Source: Paraburkholderia bryophila
GTDB taxonomy: Bacteria; Pseudomonadota; Gammaproteobacteria; Burkholderiales; Burkholderiaceae
Assembly (NCBI RefSeq): GCF_013409255.1
Contig: NZ_JACCAS010000002.1
Location: forward strand, 124,001 to 188,000
Reading direction: 5' to 3'
Length of the DNA stretch: 64,000 nt
Below, piece after piece: positions 34,652 to 43,366 of the stretch; the first letter of the stretch is position 1, and each line of letters starts with the position of its first letter. The notes beneath the pieces are model-generated. The model saw only the letters and a program-made list of their open reading frames with translations. It did not search any database and had not been told where the DNA came from. The position numbers and the translations under genes were made by a program.

Positions 34652-35140
34652 CTAAGCCGAAGCCGTCAAAACCTGCGCCTCGATCCGCGCAAGCCTTTTA
34701 ACATGCCGCGGCGCCGGCAGAATATCCGAACCAGAAAACAGAATCGGCGCCCCCTCCTCGGCATCCAGCGCACGGCCGCCGCATTCGTAAGCCACCAGCA
34801 CGGTCTCGCCAACCGGCGTGTTAAACAGCTCGTGCCACGAAAACGTCACGACATACCCGTCTTGCCCGACCGCGACAAACACCGTCCGCTTGAACTCACC
34901 CGGCACCGCATTCGGCAAACCCGCCTCGGTGATCAGCGTCGTCAGACGCACGCCACGATACGGCTCGACGCTGCGAATAAACCGGTTCGTCGTATAGCAG
35001 CGCAGATCGAACGGCGTGGCCAGCACGCTGTCGTACTGCCTCAGTTGCTCAATGCTGAGCTGCAACGGACGCTGGAATCGTCCGTTCAAAACCAGCGCGC
35101 CGTCCACAGCCGGCGCGGCACTCACGTTCACACTGTCCAT
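34652..35140 (-). CDS. Small molybdopterin-binding oxidoreductase (sulfite oxidase superfamily)
   Basis: The 162-residue product matches the oxidoreductase molybdopterin-binding domain (COG2041-like) in reduced form: LVLNGRFQRPLQLSIEQLRQY, then FDLRCYTTNRFIRSVEPYRGVRLTTLI with a Cys at the position that ligates molybdenum, and YVVTFSWHELF with the C-terminal GRALDAEEGAPILFSGSDI. There is no TAT signal and no haem domain. The substrate is unknown. GGAG stands ten bases before the ATG. It is the first gene of a minus-strand run ending in modE, and a ModE-like box lies 44-67 bases upstream. Confidence 0.82.
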   Translation of the reverse strand: MDSVNVSAAPAVDGALVLNGRFQRPLQLSIEQLRQYDSVLATPFDLRCYTTNRFIRSVEPYRGVRLTTLITEAGLPNAVPGEFKRTVFVAVGQDGYVVTFSWHELFNTPVGETVLVAYECGGRALDAEEGAPILFSGSDILPAPRHVKRLARIEAQVLTASA

Positions 35141-35183
35141 TCGCGCTTATCTCCAGCATCGGCAGCCTGGCGGCTTGTTCATT

Positions 35184-35207
35184 CGTTATGTCCGTGTGTA
35201 TATTACG
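35184..35207. promoter_or_regulatory. Predicted ModE box C
   Basis: CGTTATGTC-N6-TATATTACG has the 24-bp ModE geometry, with 7 of 9 matches in the left arm and 8 of 9 in the right. It lies between the divergent oxidoreductase gene (start 35140, minus) and the beta-propeller frame (from 35216, plus). Confidence 0.68.
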
Positions 35208-35215
35208 CGGCGACG

Positions 35216-36037
35216 ATGGCTTGCGCATTAAACCGCGCCGAAACTTCGTCCATAGGCACTATATCGCCGGGCATATCAGCCGACCGGCGGCGTCATCAGA
35301 CCAGCAGCGTGCTCTCCTCGCCCGACGCCCACGCGTTCGCGCATTACGCCAACGTGCCGACCGTCGCCGGTCAGTCGAACAGCCTGAGCCAACTGAGCTT
35401 CGCCGACGCAGGCGCGCTGATGATCGAGCGCTTCGGCTTCGGCACGGCAAGCGCGGTGTTCAGCATCACCGGCGCCGATACGATCGCGGCACTGACCGGT
35501 CCCGATCCGACGCGCCGCCGCCTCGGCCTGATTTCGATCGGCTCGAACCGTCTGCTGTCCACGTGGTTCATCAAGAGCGGCAGCAATCCGCCGCAAGGCG
35601 CGCTGAGCCTGATCACCTACGATCCGAACGCTCACACGGCGGTTGAACGCGATCTGCTGACCGGACTCGGCAAGCCGGTCGGTATCGCGGTGTCCGGCGA
35701 CAACGTGTACGTGTCGGACCAGGCGAATAACGACATCGTCAAAGCCAGCCTCAGCGCGTTGCTTGCCAGCTCGCAAGCGGTGGCGGCCAGCGGCGCATTC
35801 GTGCAGATCAATAGCCCCGACCTGATGACCGTCGACGCGCACGGCACGCTGTACACCAAGTGCAACACCACCGGCCTGTGCCGGATCGCGCCGGACGGCA
35901 CGATCGGCGTGCTTGCAAACGACTTTCAGGACGCCCGCGGCGTCGCCGTGGACGCGCCGCGCGGCCTGCTGTACGCGATCGACCGCGCGACCGCCAGCGG
36001 CGGCACCAGCTACGTACGCACTTTTCCGCTGAATTGA
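35216..36037 (+). CDS. Beta-propeller (NHL/SMP-30-like) protein, N-terminus possibly truncated
   Basis: The last 230 residues look like blades of a six-bladed propeller: VGIAVSGDNVYVSDQANNDIVKASL, LMTVDAHGTLYTKCN, GLCRIAPDGTIGVLANDFQDARGVAVDAPRGLLYAIDRA. The frame is open far upstream on the plus strand, but that part is the shadow of the oxidoreductase gene. The ATG at 35216 gives 273 residues with no ribosome binding site, no signal peptide and a poorly structured first 40 residues, whereas such proteins are usually exported and longer. A 5' deletion leaving a pseudogene is plausible. Confidence 0.5.
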   Translation: MACALNRAETSSIGTISPGISADRRRHQTSSVLSSPDAHAFAHYANVPTVAGQSNSLSQLSFADAGALMIERFGFGTASAVFSITGADTIAALTGPDPTRRRLGLISIGSNRLLSTWFIKSGSNPPQGALSLITYDPNAHTAVERDLLTGLGKPVGIAVSGDNVYVSDQANNDIVKASLSALLASSQAVAASGAFVQINSPDLMTVDAHGTLYTKCNTTGLCRIAPDGTIGVLANDFQDARGVAVDAPRGLLYAIDRATASGGTSYVRTFPLN

Positions 36038-36082
36038 CGTCGCGCGGGATGACGCCATCCGTGCAACACGACACGATGGCGT

Positions 36083-36106
36083 CGTAATATAGCGCTCTTA
36101 ATAACG
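36083..36106. promoter_or_regulatory. Predicted ModE box D
   Basis: CGTAATATA-N6-TTAATAACG has the 24-bp ModE geometry, with 8 of 9 matches in the left arm and 7 of 9 in the right. It is 16 bases upstream of the modA start, where a bound regulator would block transcription, the classical arrangement for molybdate transport operons. Confidence 0.7.
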
Positions 36107-36121
36107 TATCGGGGTTATCGC

Positions 36122-37015
36122 ATGATTCGCAAGCTACTCGCTTCTCTCGTCGCTCCACTCGTCGTGGTCACCGGCATCGTGACGGCCGCGCCCGCCTTCG
36201 CCGACGACAGCAACACGGTCAACGTGCTGTACGCGGGTTCGCTCGTCAATCTGATGGAGCGCAGCATCGGCCCCGCGTTCGAGAAAGCGACCGGCCAGCA
36301 GTTCCGCGGCTATGCGGCGGGCTCGAACAAGATCGCCAACGAAATCAAAGGCAAGCTGCGTCGCGGCGACGTTTTCATCAGCGCAAGCCCGAAGGTGAAC
36401 GCGAGCCTGATGGGCGAAGCGAACGGCGATCACGTCACGTGGTACGTGAATTTCGCCGAATCGCCGCTGATGATCGGCTACAACCCGCAGAGCAAGTTCG
36501 CCGCGCAGTTCAAGAGCAAGCGTTGGGACCAGGTGCTGCAGGAGCCGGGCATCCGCATCGGCCGCACCGATCCGAAGCTCGATCCGAAGGGCGCATTCAC
36601 CGTCGACATGGTGACGAAGGCCGCCGAGCTCTACCATCAGCCGGACCTGGTCGAGAAGACGCTCGGCGCGGCGGAAAATCCCGCCCAGGTTTTGCCTGAG
36701 GAAACGCTGGTGGGCCGCCTGCAATCGGGTCAGCTCGACGCCGGCTTTTTCTATTCGACCGAGACGTCCGACCTGAAGATTCCGGCGATCCGTCCGGCGC
36801 CGGAATTGCAGGCCAAGGCCAGCTACACGCTGACCATTCTCACTGACGCGCCGAACCGTAACGGCGCGAGCAGCTTCGTCGACTTCCTGCTGAGCGAGAA
36901 AGGCCGTGCGCTGCTCAAGCAACATGGCGTGGACGTCGTCAAACCGACCGTGAGCGGCAACGTTCAGGCCATGCCGCCTTCGGTGCAAGCCGTGATCGAC
37001 GCCAACGCGCCGTAA
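36122..37015 (+). CDS. modA: Molybdate/tungstate ABC transporter substrate-binding protein
   Basis: The 297-residue product has a Sec signal peptide (cut after AFA near 29) and the start of the mature protein VNVLYAGSLVNLMERSIGPAFEKATG, the YAGSL motif typical of WtpA/ModA-type binders. Oxyanion-contact segments follow (GSNKIANEI, GDVFISASPKVN, GRTDPKLDPKG, PEETLVGRLQSGQLDAGFFYS). It is closer in appearance to the WtpA/tungstate-type group than to E. coli ModA, so selectivity between Mo and W cannot be stated. It is followed after four bases by the fused permease-ATPase gene and preceded by a ModE-like box. Confidence 0.88.
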   Translation: MIRKLLASLVAPLVVVTGIVTAAPAFADDSNTVNVLYAGSLVNLMERSIGPAFEKATGQQFRGYAAGSNKIANEIKGKLRRGDVFISASPKVNASLMGEANGDHVTWYVNFAESPLMIGYNPQSKFAAQFKSKRWDQVLQEPGIRIGRTDPKLDPKGAFTVDMVTKAAELYHQPDLVEKTLGAAENPAQVLPEETLVGRLQSGQLDAGFFYSTETSDLKIPAIRPAPELQAKASYTLTILTDAPNRNGASSFVDFLLSEKGRALLKQHGVDVVKPTVSGNVQAMPPSVQAVIDANAP

Positions 37016-37019
37016 CGCG

Positions 37020-38876
37020 GTGAGCCGTTCGAGCGCACGGCCGCTGCTGTGGCTGGCGGCGCTGCTGGCCGTCTATCTGTGCGCGCCGTTTATCGCCAGC
37101 GTGCCGCAGCTTGGCGCGGCCGATTGGGCGAACGTCGACTGGACGGCCACGTGGTCGGCGGTCGGCGTGTCGGCGGCGAGCGCCAGCGTGGCCTCGCTCG
37201 TGATTCTGCTGGGCGGCGTGCCGCTCGGCTATTTTCTGGCGCGTTCGAACTCGCGCAAGGTGGCGCTGCTCGGCTTCGTCGTGCAGTTGCCGCTAGCGCT
37301 GCCGCCGCTCACCAGCGGTGTGTTGCTGCTGTTTCTGCTGGGGCCGTATAGCCTGGTGGGCCGCTTCACCGGCGGCATGCTGACGGACTCGTTCACCGGC
37401 ATCGTGCTGGCGGAAACCTTCGTCGCGGCGCCCTTCCTGATCATCGCCGCGAAGTCCGCGTTCGCCGCCGTCGATCCGGTCCTCGACGACGTCGCCGCGA
37501 CGCTCGGCCATCGCGCCGGCAGCCGTTTTTTCCGTGTCATGTTGCCGGTCGCGTGGCCGGCTATCCGCGCCGGGCTCGCGCTCGCGTGGCTGCGCGCGTT
37601 CGGCGAATTCGGCGCGACCGTGATGGTCGCTTATCACCCGTATTCGTTGCCGGTCTACACGTACGTCGTATTCGGCGGCCAGGGGCTGCCCGCGATGATG
37701 CCGTTGCTGCTGCCCACGCTGGCCATCGCGATTCTCTGTGCGGCCTTGTCGATTTACAGCCTTCGGCAAAAAGCGGCGCTGGAACAAACCGAAAATGGCG
37801 ACGACGCGCTGGAACCCATCGCCGAGCCGGCGGCGGCGAGCCGTGGCGAGGCTGAAGACCAGCGCCTCGCGTTTCATCTGCGACGCCAACTCGGTGCATT
37901 CGATCTCGACATTGCGTGGACACCCGCCACGCGCCGCCTCGCGATCATCGGGCCATCGGGCTCAGGCAAATCGCTCGCGCTGCGACTGATCGCAGGCCTC
38001 GACTCCAACACAACGAGCACGGTGCAACTCGGTGAAAAGCAACTACACACGCTGCCGCCCGAGCGTCGTCAGATCGGCTACATGCCGCAAGACTACGGCC
38101 TGTTTCCGCACATGAGCGTGGCGCGGCAACTGAGCTTTCCCGTCGATGCCGACGCCGCGAGCGCGCGTTACTGGCTGGAGCATCTGGGTCTCGCGCAACT
38201 GGTCGCGCGTCTGCCGCATCAGTTGTCGTTCGGCCAGCGCCAACGGGTGGCATTGGCGCGAGCGCTGACGCGGCATAGCGAACTGCTGCTGTTCGACGAA
38301 CCGTTCGCCGCGCTGGACACGCCACGACGGCGCCGTCTGCAGCAATCGCTGCGCACATTGCAGCGCGAGATCGCCGCGGTGACGATCATCGTCACGCATG
38401 ATCCTGACGAAGCCGCGTTGCTGGCCGACGAAGTGCTCGTAGTCGAACAGGGGCGCGTGCTGCAGGCCGGCTTTATCGATGCCGTATTCGAACGGCCAGC
38501 CTCGATGCGGGTAGCCGGCCTGCTCGGTTTGCACAACATCGGCGAAGGCGTGATGACGGGTCCAGCGCAAGTCGAAATCGCTCCGGGCCTCTCGATGACG
38601 ATCGGCACGGGCGCAAGCGGACGCGATCTGCAGGCCGGACAACACGTGATGTGGCGGGTCTCGTCGCACGCGGTGACGATTTCACCGGACGGCGAGCACA
38701 ACGGCGTGGTCGAAACGGTCGAGTTGCGTCGCGGCGAGCGCTATCTCCGCGTGAATTTCGGCGGTGTTCATTTCGACCTGGCCAGCGAAGATGCGCACCT
38801 GCGTGAAGGCGCGCCCTGCCAGATCGACGTGCGAGCGGCAGGCGTGACGGTTTGGCTGCCAGGCGCCGCCGCTTAA
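37020..38876 (+). CDS. modBC: Fused molybdate ABC transporter permease and ATPase (ModB-ModC)
   Basis: One 618-residue protein combines the two inner-membrane parts of the transporter. Residues 1-255 are a ModB-type permease with the EAA-like loop (AWLRAFGEFGATVMVAY). From about 285 comes an ABC ATPase with Walker A GPSGSGKS (near 311), Q-loop GYMPQDYGLFPHM, signature LSFGQRQRVALARAL (near 402), Walker B LLLFDEP (near 422) and VTHDPDEA (near 458). A C-terminal TOBE region (about 545-618) may bind oxyanion for feedback. ModB and ModC are separate genes in the well-studied systems. The GTG start is four bases after modA, so translation is coupled. The gene abuts the convergent phosphoribosyltransferase gene without a gap. 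Confidence 0.9.
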   Translation: MSRSSARPLLWLAALLAVYLCAPFIASVPQLGAADWANVDWTATWSAVGVSAASASVASLVILLGGVPLGYFLARSNSRKVALLGFVVQLPLALPPLTSGVLLLFLLGPYSLVGRFTGGMLTDSFTGIVLAETFVAAPFLIIAAKSAFAAVDPVLDDVAATLGHRAGSRFFRVMLPVAWPAIRAGLALAWLRAFGEFGATVMVAYHPYSLPVYTYVVFGGQGLPAMMPLLLPTLAIAILCAALSIYSLRQKAALEQTENGDDALEPIAEPAAASRGEAEDQRLAFHLRRQLGAFDLDIAWTPATRRLAIIGPSGSGKSLALRLIAGLDSNTTSTVQLGEKQLHTLPPERRQIGYMPQDYGLFPHMSVARQLSFPVDADAASARYWLEHLGLAQLVARLPHQLSFGQRQRVALARALTRHSELLLFDEPFAALDTPRRRRLQQSLRTLQREIAAVTIIVTHDPDEAALLADEVLVVEQGRVLQAGFIDAVFERPASMRVAGLLGLHNIGEGVMTGPAQVEIAPGLSMTIGTGASGRDLQAGQHVMWRVSSHAVTISPDGEHNGVVETVELRRGERYLRVNFGGVHFDLASEDAHLREGAPCQIDVRAAGVTVWLPGAAA

Positions 38877-40319
38877 TTAGCCTTCGTGCGCGTGAGCGCG
38901 GTGGCGAATATCGGTGAGCGAGACGTCGATCAGCAGCTTGCCGGAATCGAACACCGTCACCAGCGCGTCGTCCCAATCGCTTTCAGCGGTACGCTCATCC
39001 CACTCGAGCGGCAGCGTCGTGGTTCGATACTCGCCAGTGTGGCGATTTCGCAGCAGCGTGAGGCGCCCTTTCATCGAGCGCTTGCCGGCATCCGTGACCG
39101 GATCCTTGAGCACGTCGTGCCAGTCGTCGCCGAGACGGATCGCCGAGCACTTCATCGCGAAACGCTGCGTGTCGCGATTGATCTGCTGCAACAGCGCGCC
39201 GCCCATGCCGAACACGATGTTGTCCGCCGCGAAACCGGCTTCGTCCATCGCCGCAAGAATGGCCGCGATCGATTCCGGATTCACACCATCGCCCTGAATC
39301 ACGCGGACGTTGTCGAGCACGCGCCTTCCTTTGCCATTCAATGTCGAACCGAACGACGCATCGAGCGCGCGCAAGGTTTGCAACACGATAGTCTGCGGAT
39401 CGCCGGAGTCCGGCCGGATCACCAGCATGCCGCCGGAATCGAGCACTGCCTGTTTCAACTCGGTGCCCCACACGTCGAGCGCGGCGAACAGATCGTAGGA
39501 GTCGGACACCACCGAAACGATCGCGCCCGGCTTGCCGAACTGCGCGAGCATGTTGCGGAACGCGTCGGTTTCGCGCTCGCGGCCCCATGACGTGATCGTG
39601 CTGTGCTCCGCCGCCGGCACCGAAAACGCCGCCATGGTTTCGTTGTAGTAGTGGTTCGCCGCGACCACGCCGAGCACCGTATCCGAGCCCATGAAACTGA
39701 CCAGATGCGCGGCGCCGCCAATCGCGGCCGACTCCGCACTCGACACGCCGCGCGCGCCGAAATCGTGCAGCTTGAACGGCAATTGCGTGAGATCGTCGCT
39801 GCTCTGTTCCAGCGCGGCGCGGATCGTCTGGCGCAAATGCCAGCTTTGCGTTGCCACCGTGATCGGATACCAGACGCGCAGCAGCATGGTCTCCAGATAC
39901 GAGGCCAGCCAGAACACCTGCGGATCGTCGCATTCCACCGTGACCAGCACGTTGTGAGTCGGCACGACCGATCCCTCCGGCACCGCGCGAATTCGCACCG
40001 GCAGATAGCCGCCGAATTGCTCGACGATATAGCGCCAGCCGGCTTCGTTGAACGGCTCGCCGTGCGCGGTGAAAAAGGCCTTGGCCTGATCGATCATCGC
40101 CGGGGTGATCGGCCGGCACAAATACTCCTTGATCAGCATCTGCAAGCCGAAGAACAGCGTGCGGCCATAGCGTCCGCCGCGCGACTCGATGTACGAGAAC
40201 ATCGCCGACGCTTCGGGCGGATATTGCAGGTAATGCGAGGCCTTGTACGAATCCGTGTTGAGGATCGGATTCGACAGGATCGACGCGATGTCGTTGAGAC
40301 CGTGGCTAACGTTGTGCAT
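38877..40319 (-). CDS. nadV: Nicotinamide phosphoribosyltransferase (NAMPT/NadV family)
   Basis: This enzyme makes nicotinamide mononucleotide from nicotinamide and phosphoribosyl pyrophosphate, the salvage entry to NAD. The 480-residue product matches the NAMPT branch: NPILNTDSYKASHYLQYPP near the start, FGLQMLIKEYL, HDFGARGVSS, GSDTVLGVVAANHYY, SVVSDSYDLFAAL, LVIRPDSGDP and VIQGDGVN. Other NAD salvage genes (Nudix, PRPP synthase) are not next to it. The ATG at 40319 is the first sensible Met, but no clear ribosome binding site is seen; the frame extends upstream to 40397. Confidence 0.9.
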   Translation of the reverse strand: MHNVSHGLNDIASILSNPILNTDSYKASHYLQYPPEASAMFSYIESRGGRYGRTLFFGLQMLIKEYLCRPITPAMIDQAKAFFTAHGEPFNEAGWRYIVEQFGGYLPVRIRAVPEGSVVPTHNVLVTVECDDPQVFWLASYLETMLLRVWYPITVATQSWHLRQTIRAALEQSSDDLTQLPFKLHDFGARGVSSAESAAIGGAAHLVSFMGSDTVLGVVAANHYYNETMAAFSVPAAEHSTITSWGRERETDAFRNMLAQFGKPGAIVSVVSDSYDLFAALDVWGTELKQAVLDSGGMLVIRPDSGDPQTIVLQTLRALDASFGSTLNGKGRRVLDNVRVIQGDGVNPESIAAILAAMDEAGFAADNIVFGMGGALLQQINRDTQRFAMKCSAIRLGDDWHDVLKDPVTDAGKRSMKGRLTLLRNRHTGEYRTTTLPLEWDERTAESDWDDALVTVFDSGKLLIDVSLTDIRHRAHAHEG

Positions 40320-40439
40320 GGACGATGCGGCGCCCGAAGGCGCTCTCGATAGTGATCGGGCGGGTGGTGGTCTTTTTACCATACACCGCCGCGACACCTC
40401 GTGCGGAATCGCTGGGCGTCGTCGCAGCTAGCGCCCCGC

Positions 40440-41642
40440 TCAATGCCCCGGCTTCAACTGCGGTGGGATACTCGGTCGTGTCGAGAACAACCGCCCAAGC
40501 ACACCCTTGCGACGTTCGACGAACGGCGGCCACAGCATGTCGGCGAGCAACCTGATGCCCTGCGCCAGCGCACTATCGCGCGCCGACGTCACCACCGGCA
40601 CGCCACGACTCAGCGCCTCGTTGGTCAACTGTTCGTCGCGGGGAAGCTGATGCGCGACCTTCGCGCCGAGCGTTTTTTCGAGGGTCTGCAGATTGATCTG
40701 CGCGTTCTTGTCGTACTGGTTCACGACCACCCGCACCTTGCTCGCCGGATAGCCCAGCTCGCGAAAAATATCGAGCATGCGCCGTCCGCCATGCAGGTAC
40801 AGCGGATTTTGCCGCACCACCATGCAGATCGAGTCGCTGCGATTGAGCGCATGGATCGTCAGCGGATTGAGGCTTTGGCCGACGTCGATCAGCACCGCGT
40901 CGTAACGCTCGCGCACCAGCAGAAGAATCCGCTCCAGTTGCGAGGGCAACAATTCGGCAGCCTTCAACGGATCGCCGGCGCCCGCCAGCACGTCGAGATT
41001 CGCATGCACGTGCATCAGGCAGGAGTCGAGCAAGGCCGCGTCGAGCCGGCCGATCTGCGAACACAGATCGGCGAGCGTGGTAGGCGGCGGTTTATCGGCG
41101 AGCAGCAGGCTCGCGTCGGCGAATTGCTGGCTCAGGTCGATCAGCAGCACGCGCCGGTTGCGCGCGGCGGCCAGCGAATACGCGAGATTCACGGCGATCA
41201 GCGTCGTGCCGCTGCCGCCCTTCGATGACGCCAGCGAAACGATCCGTCCGGCACGGCGGCTGCGGGCGGTTTTGCGGGCGTGAATCTGTGCGAGCGCGCC
41301 GGTGATCTCGCCGGTTTCGAGCGGCCACGCGAACACATGCCGCACGCCCACGCGCATCGCCGCGCCGAGCAGCGCGGTCGACGGCTCCGGCGTCACCAGC
41401 ATGCAATGCAGCGCCGGCGTGCAGGCCAACGCCTCTTCCACGCCTTCCAGTTCGCGGACATTCAGATCGATGTCGTCGACGACCAGCAGATCCGCGCTCC
41501 GGAAGGCGCGTACGTGCAAAAGCAATTGCCGCGCGGTGCCGTAAACAATCCGCAGCCGATGCGGCACAGCGCTTTCTTCAAGGCGCGCGGCAATCTGCGA
41601 CGCGCGTTGCGCGCTGGACGAAATCAGCAAAATGTCGATCAT
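40440..41642 (-). CDS. TadZ/CpaE-like pilus assembly ATPase (ParA/MinD superfamily)
   Basis: The 400-residue protein has an N-terminal receiver-like domain without the usual phosphorylation site environment (IDILLISSS, LLVVDDIDLN) and a C-terminal ParA/MinD ATPase with the deviant Walker A KGGSGTT (141-147), RRVLLIDLSQQFADAS and YDAVLIDVGQSLN. This is the TadZ/CpaE pattern, which localises Flp (tight adherence) pilus assembly. No other tad/cpa genes are in the window. GGCGGAG precedes the ATG at 41642. It lies 73 bases after a small unknown gene on the same strand, probably the same operon. Confidence 0.85.
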   Translation of the reverse strand: MIDILLISSSAQRASQIAARLEESAVPHRLRIVYGTARQLLLHVRAFRSADLLVVDDIDLNVRELEGVEEALACTPALHCMLVTPEPSTALLGAAMRVGVRHVFAWPLETGEITGALAQIHARKTARSRRAGRIVSLASSKGGSGTTLIAVNLAYSLAAARNRRVLLIDLSQQFADASLLLADKPPPTTLADLCSQIGRLDAALLDSCLMHVHANLDVLAGAGDPLKAAELLPSQLERILLLVRERYDAVLIDVGQSLNPLTIHALNRSDSICMVVRQNPLYLHGGRRMLDIFRELGYPASKVRVVVNQYDKNAQINLQTLEKTLGAKVAHQLPRDEQLTNEALSRGVPVVTSARDSALAQGIRLLADMLWPPFVERRKGVLGRLFSTRPSIPPQLKPGH

Positions 41643-41715
41643 GTCGAGTCTCCGCCGTTCTTGGGCCGTTCGGCCGGCGAGGCCGTGTCGATCACGATCG
41701 ACGTTCGGGTCGGGT

Positions 41716-42006
41716 TTATTCTTCGTCGGCGTCGGATGGATAGACGTCCGTGCCACGTTCTTCGCGTCGCTCGGGCCGCACCGGCATGTCGTAGAGCGCC
41801 TCGCGCAAGGCGTCGCGCTGAATTTCCACCTGCGCCCGGCGCTTGATCTGGTCCGCGATCACGAGCGTCAACAGATCCGGCGGCGGCGCGGCGAACAACG
41901 CACGCGGCGCGTCCTGCAGCCGCCGCCATGACAAGGCGTCGGTCCGTCCGGTGATCCCACGATCCAGCCGCGCTGCGGCGACCGGCTTGCTAGTCTGTGT
42001 TTTCAT
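41716..42006 (-). CDS. Small protein of unknown function upstream of tadZ-like gene
   Basis: An ATG at 42006 with a GGGGG upstream opens a 96-residue frame. The product is charged, with no membrane helix or signal; the central DLLTLVIADQIKRRAQVEIQRDALREALYDM is predicted helical and the C-terminus is acidic (DVYPSDADEE). I do not recognise it. It precedes the TadZ/CpaE-like gene and may be its partner. Confidence 0.6.
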   Translation of the reverse strand: MKTQTSKPVAAARLDRGITGRTDALSWRRLQDAPRALFAAPPPDLLTLVIADQIKRRAQVEIQRDALREALYDMPVRPERREERGTDVYPSDADEE

Positions 42007-43366
42007 GACAACCCCCGAGTGATGATCCGCTGCACGACTGCTGCTGCGCGACTGCCTGTTGATCTTCACCAGGAACCGTGTCCGCCACCACGCGGACACG
42101 GCGCCCAGCTCACCTCGTACTCTGGTCTCTCTAAGGAGACTCGGGCCCTGGCTCCCCGCTTCGTCGCGCCGGCCGGTCCTCACCGTGCGCTGCTTTCCCC
42201 GCCGCTACTTCTTTGCGTCGCTGGTTCGCCGACTGCGCGAACTCGGTACGTGTCGTCGTTGCCTGCGCTTCAACTCCGTCATCTCGGACGGAAAAAGTGG
42301 CGAGGTCAACGCGTCACGTTGTCCGGTCAGCGAATGACCGGTACCCCGTACCGATCATTCGCGCCGTTTTTTTTGACATCCGCTTCTTTTGGCCCCGCCG
42401 CACCCTCGTAAGTCACATTCGCTTCCCCGACCGTGCCTACGAAGTCTGTGTTTGCCGCCGGTCTCTTGTGGACTCTGCTTCCCCGTTGCGAACCGGGCGG
42501 CAACGCATTCTTTCTGTATGAGCCATCTATTGCAACGGCTATGCCATGTGCCCTCAAACCCTGATGGCACCGTGATTTTTGCTGCATTGCACCGTATTAG
42601 CCCCCTCCTGAGCGCACCTGTTGTTTCGGATTCGACACGCGCCGCAACCGGCCGCCGACCCGCTCAGGAAAGATGTGCCTGCGGCGAGTCTTACCGATCG
42701 TCCACAGAGACGCCTTGCAGCCAAGGGATTACGTCGCGTGCCGGTCAAATGTGCCGCTGCTTCGGGGCACGAAGGAGCACAAAGCAGCGCTCGTCGCGAC
42801 ATGCCCAAGTTGTCGCAAGCTTGAGACGCGACGCATGACGAACGTCGCATGTGTTTCAGGATGACGAAATGGCGGAATACGCCGGTATGTGGGATCCCCC
42901 GCATTGCCGGGATTGACCGATGATTTTTGAACGGCCAGCGCGGCGCGCGCCGTGTGGGTTAGCCTCTGAATCCAGATTTGTTTGTATGGCGCTCCCAGGC
43001 GGTTTCGCTTATGGTTAAGCCATGCGCCACCTAGAGCGCCTGTATCAGGCCAACGAGGTAACAAACGGTTGTCGTTCGGGGATGAAAACGTCTGGCGGGT
43101 TTCAGCAGTGAACTGCTGTTCTGCCATCTGTCCGATATGTAGCACCTCGCGGCTCGCGCCGCCTGTTCATGCCCCCGCCGTTGCCGCCATCGTGAATCCG
43201 TCATCGCCCGGTTACTCGGTTAGAGAAACCGCAAGCGGCGGCGAAACCCAGGTCGAGTTCGTGAAAACGGACCGGCTGGCTCAGTTGGCCGAAGACCGGT
43301 GCGTGTTGCCGGTCTGTCCAGTACGTTGAACTGCAGTCCTGAGAGCAGCATCGAACCGGGGGGAAC
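42007..43366. other. Long intergenic region (1.36 kb) between the tadZ unit and a sigma-54 activator
   Basis: The flanking genes diverge from this gap. Short open frames on both strands lack ribosome binding sites and recognisable sequence. A strong plus-strand terminator lies at 42331-42374 and a perfect 7-bp stem CAGCAGT/ACTGCTG at about 43106-43121. The region is less GC-rich than the genes around it. A regulatory RNA or long leaders are possible. Confidence 0.6.
42331..42374 (+). terminator. Strong rho-independent terminator with no visible gene in front
   Basis: CGAATGACCGGTAC and GTACCGATCATTCG pair over 14 positions with one mismatch around a CCC loop. Four bases of GCGCC type follow and then TTTTTTTT at 42367-42374. 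It would stop plus-strand transcripts, yet no plus-strand gene ends here; the nearest gene upstream runs the other way. Confidence 0.8.

Noticed and set aside
34613..35215. Plus-strand frame extending the beta-propeller ORF upstream to 474 residues
   Set aside because: This part is antisense to the oxidoreductase gene, is Arg-rich and has no domain; it is a shadow frame in high-GC DNA.
42565..42582. TGGCACCGTGATTTTTGC as a sigma-54 promoter
   Set aside because: The spacing between GG and GC is 13 bases rather than 10, outside the tolerance for sigma-54.
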